Below are positions 6,313 through 11,962 of a stretch of 11,962 nucleotides of DNA, in pieces. The notes under the pieces are model-generated. The model was given only the letters and a program-made list of their open reading frames with translations, was not told the origin of the DNA and searched no databases. The stretch's first letter is position 1. Each line of letters begins with the position of its first letter. Made by a program: the position numbers and the translations under genes. The DNA lies in assembly GCA_016212245.1 (NCBI GenBank), contig JACRGU010000039.1, positions 1 through 11,962 of the forward strand. The letters are read 5' to 3'. The DNA comes from Nitrospirota bacterium. Its GTDB lineage: Bacteria > Nitrospirota > Thermodesulfovibrionia > Thermodesulfovibrionales > SM23-35.

Positions 6313-6831
6313 TCACTTGCTGCTCGTTGCTGCCTTCAGGGATTTTCTGTATCGCTTTTTGAAAAACTCTCTTTTAATGGGGCTTATCCTGTCAATAATA
6401 AGAAGTCCATTGAGGTGGTCTATTTCATGTTGCAGGGCCCTGGATAGCAGGCCTGTACCATCTATCTCTATGTGTTTACCCTCTCTATTTAGCCCTCGAA
6501 CATAGACCCTTTCAGCCCTCTTTATAGTTGTTGTATACCCCGGGATGCTCAGACATCCCTCTTCAGCCTCAACAACGCCTCCTTTTTCAATAATCACGGG
6601 GTTTATAAGGACTATAAGTGGTGTCTTTTCTTCTTTTGTGCTCACATCTATTATGCAGAGTCGTTTTGAAATACCCACCTGGTTGGCTGCAAGACCGACT
6701 CCCGATACAGCATGTATGGTTTCTATCATATCATCAATAAGTCGCTGGATGTTACCATTTATGCTTTCAACAGGAGCAGCCTTTTCTTTTAGAATCTTTT
6801 CCGGGTATTTCTTTATTTCAAGCAAGGCCAT
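6313..6831 (-). CDS. def: Peptide deformylase
   Basis: Def removes the N-formyl group from nascent proteins, the reaction that follows Fmt-dependent initiation. The 172 residues show all three metalloenzyme motifs: GVGLAANQVG (44-53), EGCLSIPG (91-98, metal ligand C93) and QHEIDHLNG (134-142, ligands H135 and H139, catalytic E136). Length and the opening LLEIKKYPEKIL fit type 1 bacterial Def. It is the first gene of the minus-strand run. The ATG at 6829-6831 has no visible Shine-Dalgarno; a TATAAT lies only 5 nt upstream, raising the possibility of a leaderless message. The stop is followed at once by the cruciform before fmt. Confidence 0.97.
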   Translation of the reverse strand: MALLEIKKYPEKILKEKAAPVESINGNIQRLIDDMIETIHAVSGVGLAANQVGISKRLCIIDVSTKEEKTPLIVLINPVIIEKGGVVEAEEGCLSIPGYTTTIKRAERVYVRGLNREGKHIEIDGTGLLSRALQHEIDHLNGLLIIDRISPIKREFFKKRYRKSLKAATSSK

Positions 6832-6836
6832 ATCAT

Positions 6837-6842
6837 ATTATA
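6837..6842 (-). promoter_or_regulatory. Possible -10 element of the def operon
   Basis: A perfect TATAAT hexamer on the minus strand lies at 6842-6837. The distance to the def ATG would place transcription start at or next to the start codon. No convincing -35 hexamer is seen at 16-18 nt (AGAAAA or similar). The site is therefore tentative; the hexamer may be chance in an AT-rich stretch. Confidence 0.35.
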
Positions 6843-6864
6843 AAACATTCCAACCCGAATTTTC

Positions 6865-6894
6865 TTGACGGCTGATTTATATAAAGGATAGAAT
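6865..6894 (+). promoter_or_regulatory. Probable promoter of the purC operon
   Basis: TTGACG (6865-6870) and TAGAAT (6889-6894) each match the sigma-70 consensus at 5 of 6 positions and are separated by 18 bp. Transcription would start near 6901, giving a very short leader of about 11 nt before the purC ATG. The region is shared with the divergent def operon. Confidence 0.55.
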
Positions 6895-6911
6895 TTTTGC
6901 ACATTTTTAAA

Positions 6912-7790
6912 ATGAATAAAGTAATCTTAAAAACAGAGCTTCCTGATATCACCCTCATTAAACGTGGCAAGGTAAGAGACATCTATGGCCTTGGAGAACA
7001 CCTGCTACTCGTGGTTACTGACAGAATTTCTGCATTTGATATTGTACTGCCTAATGGCATTCCTGACAAGGGAAAGGTTCTTACACAGATATCCATTTAT
7101 TGGTTTAAACAGATGGAGGGAATGATCAAGAATCATCTTGTGGCCACAGATGTAAATAACTTCCCTAAAAAGCTTCATAAATACAAAGATATTCTTGATG
7201 GGCGGAGCATGCTTGTGAAGAAGGCGAGGCCAGTGCCGGTTGAGTGTGTTGTAAGGGGATATCTTTCTGGCTCAGGATGGAAGGAATATAAAAATAGTGG
7301 AACTGTCTGTGGCATCAGACTTTCTGGAGGCCTTGTTGAGTCATCCCGACTCGATGAACCGATATTCACCCCGAGTACAAAGGCAGAGGAGGGACATGAC
7401 ATCAATATTTCGTTTGGTGAAGTAATAAGGATTGTCGGACAGGAGATGGCAGAGAGACTGAGAGATGTCAGCCTTAAGGTTTATTCAAAGGCAAGAGACA
7501 TAGCCGAAAAAAAAGGTATTATAATAGCCGACACAAAGTTTGAATTTGGATTATATAATGGTGAGCTTATATTAATAGATGAACTTCTCACGCCAGACTC
7601 TTCCCGCTTCTGGTCTATAAAAGATTATACCCCTGGCAGGAGGCAGGATAGCTTTGACAAGCAGGTTGTAAGAGACTATCTGCTTACCCTCGACTGGGAT
7701 CAAACATATCCTGGTCCTGTACTGCCTGATGAGATTGTAGAAAAAACAGCCGTAAGATACAGAGAGATACTCAAAATTCTTACAGGTTAA
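6912..7790 (+). CDS. purC: Phosphoribosylaminoimidazole-succinocarboxamide synthase
   Basis: PurC (SAICAR synthetase) condenses CAIR with aspartate using ATP in de novo purine synthesis. The 292 residues contain the ATP-loop start RGKVRDIYGLG (18-28), VTDRISAFD (35-43), the first family signature PVPVECVVRGYLSGSG (107-122), TPSTKAEEGHD (153-163), ADTKFEFG (206-213) and the second signature LIDELLTPDSSRFW (221-234). At close to 300 residues it belongs to the longer PurC type that resembles the yeast Ade1 form rather than the shorter form near 240 residues. The ATG at 6912-6914 gives the natural N-terminus; a TTG at 6897 would overlap the proposed promoter. No Shine-Dalgarno is visible, consistent with a very short leader. 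The membrane-protein gene follows after 5 nt. Confidence 0.96.
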   Translation: MNKVILKTELPDITLIKRGKVRDIYGLGEHLLLVVTDRISAFDIVLPNGIPDKGKVLTQISIYWFKQMEGMIKNHLVATDVNNFPKKLHKYKDILDGRSMLVKKARPVPVECVVRGYLSGSGWKEYKNSGTVCGIRLSGGLVESSRLDEPIFTPSTKAEEGHDINISFGEVIRIVGQEMAERLRDVSLKVYSKARDIAEKKGIIIADTKFEFGLYNGELILIDELLTPDSSRFWSIKDYTPGRRQDSFDKQVVRDYLLTLDWDQTYPGPVLPDEIVEKTAVRYREILKILTG

Positions 7791-7795
7791 AAATA

Positions 7796-8011
7796 ATGCT
7801 TCAGACACTTCAACAGGCAAAACGACTTATAAAGATTATCATTGGTTTTACAATACTGCTTATAGGGCTGGCTATGATTGTATTACCAGGGCCTGCGATA
7901 GTGGTAATTCCAATCGGCCTGACAATCCTCGCAACAGAGTTTATCTGGGCAAGGAGGCTGCTTAAGAGAATAAAGCGTGGGATGGGAGGTGGAGGAATAA
8001 ATGGACATTAA
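7796..8011 (+). CDS. Small PGPGW-type transmembrane protein
   Basis: The 71-residue protein has two hydrophobic segments (about 11-29 and 34-50) joined by VLPGP (29-33), then EFIWARRLLKRIKR (48-61) and a glycine-rich tail. This PGP turn followed by a GLTILATEF(I)WA(R)RLL stretch is the hallmark of the small PGPGW putative transmembrane family, though the usual GW after PGP is replaced by AI. Its function is unknown. The ATG lies 5 nt after the purC stop, so the two are probably co-transcribed, with no clear ribosome binding site of its own. Confidence 0.8.
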   Translation: MLQTLQQAKRLIKIIIGFTILLIGLAMIVLPGPAIVVIPIGLTILATEFIWARRLLKRIKRGMGGGGINGH

Positions 8012-8066
8012 TGAACCTCCCCGCAACAAGCTGCGGGGTATCTTAAAAAATTCAAATTGTATGCTA
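8012..8066. repeat. Hairpin CCCCGCA/TGCGGGG after the PGPGW gene
   Basis: CCCCGCA (8019-8025) and TGCGGGG (8032-8038) form a 7-bp GC-rich stem with a 6-nt loop. The following sequence is TATCTTAAAAAATT, with no T-tract, so a classical terminator is not supported. It directly precedes copy B of the dispersed element and appears to be part of the same palindrome-rich spacer. Confidence 0.55.
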
Positions 8067-8155
8067 TCATTCCTGCGAAAGCAGGAATCCAGATGCCATC
8101 CCTGTGAAAACAGAGAACCGACAAAAAACTGGATTCCGCATCAAGTGCGGAATGA
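8067..8155. repeat. Palindromic dispersed element, copy B (about 89 bp)
   Basis: This copy shares the architecture of 2577-2666: TCATTCC (8067-8073) at one end and GGAATGA (8149-8155) at the other. ATTCCTGC (8069-8076) pairs with GCAGGAAT (8081-8088) around a GAAA tetraloop. The AATCCAG and CTGGATT words again flank the centre (8086-8092 and 8129-8135). ATTCCGCA/TGCGGAAT (8133-8140 with 8146-8153) forms the last hairpin. Length is nearly the same as copy A but the centres differ, so these are diverged copies. Confidence 0.8.
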
Positions 8156-8164
8156 CAAAAATAA

Positions 8165-8199
8165 CCCCTGATTTAATCAGGGGCTGTAGCAAGCTACAG
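8165..8199. repeat. Two adjacent hairpins upstream of the CPA2 antiporter
   Basis: CCCCTGAT/ATCAGGGG (8165-8172 with 8176-8183, 3-nt loop) is followed at once by CTGTAGC/GCTACAG (8184-8190 with 8193-8199). Alternative pairing of CCCTG with the terminal CAGGG is also possible, so the two could switch. The antiporter start lies 35 nt further on. No T-tract follows, and no known RNA family is recognised. Confidence 0.6.
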
Positions 8200-8233
8200 G
8201 GAATATCGAATTTAAAAGCCTTAGAGACAATCA

Positions 8234-10210
8234 ATGAATCTCGATTTTCTAAAATCACTTGTCGTCATCTTTGGTGTCTCTGCCTTAGTGGTATTTTTGC
8301 TTCACAGGCTGAAGATACCTTCCCTTGTGGGTTTTCTCATTGCAGGCATTATTATTGGCCCGCATGGTCTGGGAATGGTCAAGGATGTACATGCAGTAGA
8401 ACTCCTGGCAGAAATTGGCGTCATACTCCTCCTTTTTACGATCGGCATCGAGTTCTCGATGGCAAAGCTTATCAGGATGAAGAAGGCTGTTATAGGTGGG
8501 GGCGGGATACAGGTATTGCTTACCATAGTCTTATCAGCCATTGCTGCCTATCTTACAACAGAAAACATCAACAAATCTGTTTTCTTCGGTTTTCTTATTG
8601 CATTAAGTAGCACAGCGATTGTCCTTAAGATGCTTACAGAAAGGGGTGAGGTAGACTCTCCACATGGACGCATGATAGTGGGCATACTGATTTTCCAAGA
8701 CCTCTGTATTGTGCCGCTCATGCTACTTATACCTGTTCTGTCTGGAGAGAGCATAAACATAATGGATATAGCAATAAAAATGGGGAAGGCAATTCTGATT
8801 ATAGCCATTGTGCTTCTGAGTGCAAGATGGATAGTCCCGGGACTTCTCCATCAAGTTGTGCATACGAGGAGTCGTGAGCTTTTTATAATTACAATCATAC
8901 TCCTCTGCCTCGGCATTGCACTTCTGACCTCAAGGTTTGGCCTTTCTCTTGCCCTCGGAGCCTTTTTAGCCGGTCTTATAATCTCAGAGTCAGAGTATGC
9001 ACATCAGGCAACATCAGATATATTGCCATTCAAGGACAGCTTCATAGGCCTGTTTTTTGTCTCTGTCGGGATGCTGATGGACATTGGGTATATGTCTGAT
9101 AATTGTCTGAAGATAGCAATGGCCGTTACATTGATATTCGGACTTAAGATTATTACAGGGATGTTCTCTGCCCTAATAATAGGAAGCCCTTTTAGAACTG
9201 CCATTCATACCGGTCTCGGTCTTGCCCAGATTGGTGAGTTTTCATTTGTGCTTGCAATTGCAGGTAAGGCTGTCAGACTCGTATCAGAGGAGATTTACCA
9301 GATATTTCTTTCCTCATCAGTTGTAACCATGACAATAACACCCTTTATCTTAAGATCAGCACCATCAATATCTGGCTGGATAGCCTCAAGACATCTGTTA
9401 AAAAGGGTAGACAGACTCAAAAAAGTAGAGAGAGAGGGGTTTCCAAGAAAAAGACAGGGTCATGTAATAATTATTGGTTTTGGTCTTAATGGAAGAAATC
9501 TTGCGAGGGTATTGAAAGAAGCAGAGATACCCTATGTTGTGCTTGAGATGAATAGTGATACAGTAAGAGAGATGAAGAAAAAAGGAGAGCCGATATATTA
9601 TGGTGATGGGACAGGTAAAGAGATACTCCATAAACTGAGCATTGAAAAGGCAAGGCTTCTTGTTGTAGCAATATCTGACCCTGCTTCTACAAGGAGGATA
9701 GTCTCTATCGCAAGGCATGAAAACCCTAATATTTACATTATCGTAAGGACAAGATATGTTGCTGAGGTGGATGACCTGAAGGCACTCGGTGCAAATGAGG
9801 TAATACCAGAGGAGTTTGAGACCTCAATAGAAATGTTCTCAAGGGTGCTTCACCAGTATCACTTCCCTAACAATGTGATACTTGATATGGTGGATAAGAT
9901 AAGGAGTGATAGTTATACAGCATTGAGAAGTGTTGAGTTTCCAAAGAGACATCTTTTTGAAAAGTATGAATGGCTCCCTGAAATAGAGATGGATGGGTAT
10001 AAAGTCCCAGAAGGCTCTTATCTTATTGATAAAAGTATAGCTGAGCTTCAGGTAAGAAAAAAGACGGGTGTCACAATTATAGCCGTAAGGAGAGGCCCAG
10101 AGGTATATACAAACCCTGAGCCTGATTTCAGGTTTAAGACAGGTGACATTATAATATTTACAGGTGAAGGAAAAAGCATGAATATGGCCTTAAATTATTT
10201 CAGGGGGTAG
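8234..10210 (+). CDS. CPA2 monovalent cation:proton antiporter with TrkA-N/TrkA-C domains
   Basis: The 658-residue protein has an N-terminal Na+/H+-exchanger-like membrane domain of about 12 segments (1-385). It includes GFLIAGIIIGPHGLG (33-47), LLLFTIGIEFS (65-75), SSTAIVLKML (125-134), GILIFQDLCIVP (150-161, the Gln-Asp pair of KefB/KefC/YbaL-type transporters at 155-156), FFVSVGMLMD (274-283) and GLAQIGEFSFVLA (329-341). A Rossmann TrkA-N domain follows (about 408-525, HVIIIGFGLNGRNLA with G415, G417 and G420, later YGDGTGKEIL), then a TrkA-C domain (about 575-658). It probably exchanges K+ or Na+ for H+ across the inner membrane under nucleotide or redox control. GAGA lies about 8 nt before the ATG. 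The next exchanger gene starts 5 nt after its TAG stop. Confidence 0.93.
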   Translation: MNLDFLKSLVVIFGVSALVVFLLHRLKIPSLVGFLIAGIIIGPHGLGMVKDVHAVELLAEIGVILLLFTIGIEFSMAKLIRMKKAVIGGGGIQVLLTIVLSAIAAYLTTENINKSVFFGFLIALSSTAIVLKMLTERGEVDSPHGRMIVGILIFQDLCIVPLMLLIPVLSGESINIMDIAIKMGKAILIIAIVLLSARWIVPGLLHQVVHTRSRELFIITIILLCLGIALLTSRFGLSLALGAFLAGLIISESEYAHQATSDILPFKDSFIGLFFVSVGMLMDIGYMSDNCLKIAMAVTLIFGLKIITGMFSALIIGSPFRTAIHTGLGLAQIGEFSFVLAIAGKAVRLVSEEIYQIFLSSSVVTMTITPFILRSAPSISGWIASRHLLKRVDRLKKVEREGFPRKRQGHVIIIGFGLNGRNLARVLKEAEIPYVVLEMNSDTVREMKKKGEPIYYGDGTGKEILHKLSIEKARLLVVAISDPASTRRIVSIARHENPNIYIIVRTRYVAEVDDLKALGANEVIPEEFETSIEMFSRVLHQYHFPNNVILDMVDKIRSDSYTALRSVEFPKRHLFEKYEWLPEIEMDGYKVPEGSYLIDKSIAELQVRKKTGVTIIAVRRGPEVYTNPEPDFRFKTGDIIIFTGEGKSMNMALNYFRG

Positions 10211-10215
10211 ACATA

Positions 10216-11214
10216 TTGCTTCTATGGCTTGAATTTATTGCCTGCACATCACTGATTGTTTATTCAGGGACAAGACTTTCCAAATACGGCGATATTATTG
10301 TTGAAAAGACAGGACTTGGAAGGACATGGGTAGGTGTTGTTCTCATGTCATCTGTTACATCCCTTCCTGAGCTTGTACCAGGAGTAAGCTCTGTTACTTA
10401 TGCAGGAGTTCCCGATATTGCAGTCGGTGATGTGCTGGGCAGTTGTGTGTTCAATATGCTTATCCTTGCTGTGCTCGATGCTGTTCATCGTCCTGCTCCC
10501 ATATCTACAAAGGCACACCACGGGCATATTTTATCTGCTGGCTTTGGTATGTTTCTTCTGAGTATAGTTGCTGTGAGTCTATTTCTGGAAAATCGCATTC
10601 TTCCATTGGGATGGATTGGGGTTTATAGTTTGTTATTCGTGGTTATTTATTTTATAGCCATGAGGCTTGTATATTTTTATGAGAGAAGACAGATCGTTGC
10701 CTTTGTAAAGGAAATAGCTGTTGAATTGAAATACGAAGGCATTTCAACAAAAACAGCCATTAGCAATTACAGCATTAATGCGATTGTTGTTATTATCGCT
10801 GCCATATTTTTACCCAGAATCGGTGAGGGCATAGCAGAAGCCACAGGTCTTGGATAGACCTTTGTTGGCAATATATTTATTGCGGTTTCTACATCCCTGC
10901 CCGAATTGGTGGTTTCGATTGCTGCTGTGAAAATAGGTTCCGTAGACCTTGCGATAGGCAATCTATTCGGGAGTAATATCTTTAATATTCTTATCCTTGC
11001 TATTGATGACCTTTTTTTCATCAAGGGACCTATCCTTTCTTTTGCTAATCAAAATCATATAATCTCTGCTTTATCAGCTATTGCAATGACAACTATTGCA
11101 GTTATCGGTTTAACATATCGCACAGAGAAGAAGATGTTATTTCTGGCGTGGGATTCTGCAGCGATAGTTCTGATATATGTAATCAATTTGATGTTGCTGT
11201 ATATATCGAGATAA
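10216..11214 (+). pseudogene. CaCA family (Na+/Ca2+-type) antiporter interrupted by an in-frame TAG
   Basis: The frame from TTG 10216 encodes a calcium/sodium-type antiporter that would be 332 residues long if codon 214 (TAG, 10855-10857) were read. The first half holds the alpha-1 repeat (SVTSLPELVPGVSS 46-59 with E52, then AVGDVLGSCVFN 69-80) and ends EATGLG. The same frame continues TFVGNIFIAVSTSLPELV with E230 and GNLFGSNIFN, the alpha-2 repeat, to a TAA at 11214. Related proteins read GLG-Q/W-TFVG at this spot, so one base change (for example CAG or TGG to TAG) explains it. No other lesion is visible. The second half has no credible start of its own. A ribosome binding site (AGGGGG, 8 nt upstream) precedes the TTG. 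Either a recent pseudogene, an assembly error or amber suppression is possible. Confidence 0.75.
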
Positions 11215-11220
11215 GTCCTG

Positions 11221-11250
11221 TTGACATAAATTTTGCATTTTAGATATTCT
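11221..11250 (+). promoter_or_regulatory. Promoter of the riboswitch-controlled SPFH transcript
   Basis: A perfect -35 TTGACA (11221-11226) is followed after 18 bp by TATTCT (11245-11250), a 4-of-6 match to the -10 consensus. Transcription would begin near 11257, just before the riboswitch stem. It starts only 6 bp after the antiporter stop, so the SPFH gene has its own transcript, though read-through from upstream is possible. Confidence 0.65.
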
Positions 11251-11256
11251 ATTTAT

Positions 11257-11407
11257 AGTAAAGGGGAGTAGCTGAATCAGTGACTATCGTCAACACGTCT
11301 GTCCGCCTGAAGCGGACAGGCCGGTACCACTGGTTAGGTAAACCTCGTTAGAAAACTCGTGCAGATTTTTTTCTAATGGGGTAAAACTAACAAGCAAGAC
11401 CTTTAGC
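11257..11407 (+). promoter_or_regulatory. yybP-ykoY family (Mn2+-sensing) riboswitch
   Basis: The leader contains the conserved words of the yybP-ykoY family in order: TAAAGGGGAGTAGC (11259-11272), CGTCAACACG (11288-11297), GGCCGGTACC (11319-11328) and AGCAAGACCTTTAGC (11393-11407). P1 pairs TAAAGG (11259-11264) with CCTTTA (11400-11405). An 8-bp hairpin CTGTCCGC/GCGGACAG (11299-11306 with 11312-11319) lies between the two conserved loops. GTTAG/CTAAC (11333-11337 with 11387-11391) encloses a 14-bp stem with three wobble pairs (11342-11355 with 11369-11382). This RNA class senses Mn2+. Its 3' strand of P1 is also part of the terminator stem at 11396-11436, so ligand-stabilised P1 should prevent termination, an ON switch. 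Confidence 0.88.
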
Positions 11408-11439
11408 GGGGAAGTAATTTTTGCGGTAAGGGTCTTTTT
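11396..11439 (+). terminator. Intrinsic terminator forming the riboswitch expression platform
   Basis: AAGACCTTTA (11396-11405) pairs with TAAGGGTCTT (11427-11436), a 10-bp stem with one G-U pair. The run TTTTT at 11435-11439 closes and follows the stem. The 5' arm includes CCTTTA, the P1 3' strand of the aptamer, so terminator and aptamer are mutually exclusive. It lies 29 nt before the SPFH start codon. Confidence 0.8.
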
Positions 11440-11467
11440 AATTTGGTTCTAAAAAAGGGAGGCTTAA

Positions 11468-11962
11468 ATGGATGAGAGAGATGTTTACAGGGCAAAAGAG
11501 GCAATGCAGTCTGTAATGAAGAAAGGACCTATGAGTTTAGTACTGATTATTGTAGCAATTCTGGTGTTTTTCCTGTTTCTGAGACCATGGGTTCAGATTG
11601 GTGCAGGTGAAAGAGGGGTTGTCCTTAATTTTGGCGCTGTTCAGGAGAATGTGCTTGGAGAAGGGCTGCATTTCAGGGTACCTATAATGCAGAAAATTGC
11701 CATAATGGATGTCAAGGTGCAGAAGGCAGTGACTGATGCCGCATCTGCCTCGGCTGACCTTCAGGATGTGACATCATCGGTTGCGCTTAACTATCATGTC
11801 ATACCTGATAAGGCAAATCTTGTCTATCAAACCATTGGGGTACAATTCAAGGAGCGTATTATAGACCCTGCAATACAAGAGGTAATGAAAGCTGTGTCAG
11901 CCAGGTATTCAGCAGAAGAACTTATAACAAAGAGGCCAGCAGTAAGCGAGGCAATGAGAGCA
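11468..11962 (+). CDS. Prohibitin-family (SPFH domain) membrane protein, N-terminal part
   Basis: The frame opens at ATG 11468-11470 with GGGAGG 5 nt upstream and is still open at the right edge after 165 codons. A short cytoplasmic lysine-rich N-terminus is followed by one membrane segment (about 23-39, SLVLIIVAILVFFLFL) and an SPFH/band-7 domain from about 43: GAGERGVVLNFGAVQENVLGEGLHFRVP is spread over 45-72, then VKVQK, TSSVALNYHVIPDKANLVYQ and IIDPAIQEVMKAVSARYSAEELITKR, a prohibitin pattern. Such proteins form ring-like membrane assemblies and often partner with FtsH-type proteases. A prohibitin-type rather than HflK/HflC-type protein is favoured by the single N-terminal anchor and domain wording. 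Expression should depend on the manganese-type riboswitch upstream. Confidence 0.9.
   Translation, partial: MDERDVYRAKEAMQSVMKKGPMSLVLIIVAILVFFLFLRPWVQIGAGERGVVLNFGAVQENVLGEGLHFRVPIMQKIAIMDVKVQKAVTDAASASADLQDVTSSVALNYHVIPDKANLVYQTIGVQFKERIIDPAIQEVMKAVSARYSAEELITKRPAVSEAMRA

Noticed and set aside
8019..8045. Intrinsic terminator after the PGPGW gene
   Set aside because: The stem is GC-rich but no T-tract follows; it fits the neighbouring palindromic repeats better.
8104..8610. Open frame of 168 codons on the plus strand
   Set aside because: It begins inside palindromic element B and runs in another frame over the start of the CPA2 antiporter; the translation is Cys/His-rich and unlike any family.
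9398..9718. Minus-strand frames of about 60-106 codons opposite the antiporter
   Set aside because: They are antisense shadows of a clearly coding gene with no ribosome binding site or recognisable product.
10855..10857. Genome-wide recoding of TAG (for example pyrrolysine)
   Set aside because: TAG ends fmt and the CPA2 antiporter at natural lengths, so it acts as an ordinary stop in this window; local suppression cannot be excluded.
10906..11214. Separate small gene starting at an internal GTG
   Set aside because: It would begin within the alpha-2 repeat of the antiporter, cutting a membrane segment; it is the downstream half of the interrupted gene.

Overview
The window reads as bacterial chromosome of moderate to low G+C, with tightly packed, often overlapping housekeeping genes and short spacers filled with palindromic repeats. 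Gene content and order (def, fmt, DUF116, rsmB, PASTA protein, rpe, then pgsA) plus the repeat-rich spacers suggest a free-living anaerobe, perhaps a Nitrospirota/Thermodesulfovibrio-like or deltaproteobacterial lineage. That assignment is inference from style and synteny, not proof.

Left block (1-6831, minus strand): one long operon-like run, in transcription order def (peptide deformylase), fmt (Met-tRNA formyltransferase), a DUF116 cysteine-rich protein, rsmB (16S rRNA m5C methyltransferase), a membrane-anchored protein with three PASTA domains, rpe (ribulose-phosphate epimerase), a TPR protein, pgsA (phosphatidylglycerophosphate synthase) and the first 103 codons of a PDZ/radical-SAM-like DUF512 protein. 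Several junctions overlap by 4 or 11 nt, implying translational coupling. The order parallels the Firmicute def-fmt-rsmB-...-prkC-...-rpe cluster, with a kinase-less PASTA protein in the place of the PASTA kinase. Translation initiation, rRNA modification and envelope functions are thus combined.

Right block (6912-11962, plus strand): an 80-bp divergent promoter region leads into purC, a small PGPGW-type membrane protein, a 222-bp hairpin-rich spacer, a CPA2 monovalent cation:proton antiporter with a TrkA-type regulatory tail, and a CaCA (Na+/Ca2+-type) antiporter interrupted by one in-frame TAG. A promoter, a convincing yybP-ykoY (Mn2+) riboswitch and an overlapping intrinsic terminator then precede the start of a prohibitin/SPFH-family membrane protein that runs off the window.

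The main points of interest are the manganese-type riboswitch in front of an SPFH gene rather than an obvious metal transporter, the single amber codon splitting an otherwise intact cation exchanger, the PASTA-only protein at the kinase position, and at least two families of dispersed palindromes (two copies of a roughly 90-bp element, and a 113-bp cruciform between def and fmt). A piece of repeat-like sequence also appears inside the rsmB coding region. I see no tRNA, rRNA, CRISPR array, transposase or phage gene.
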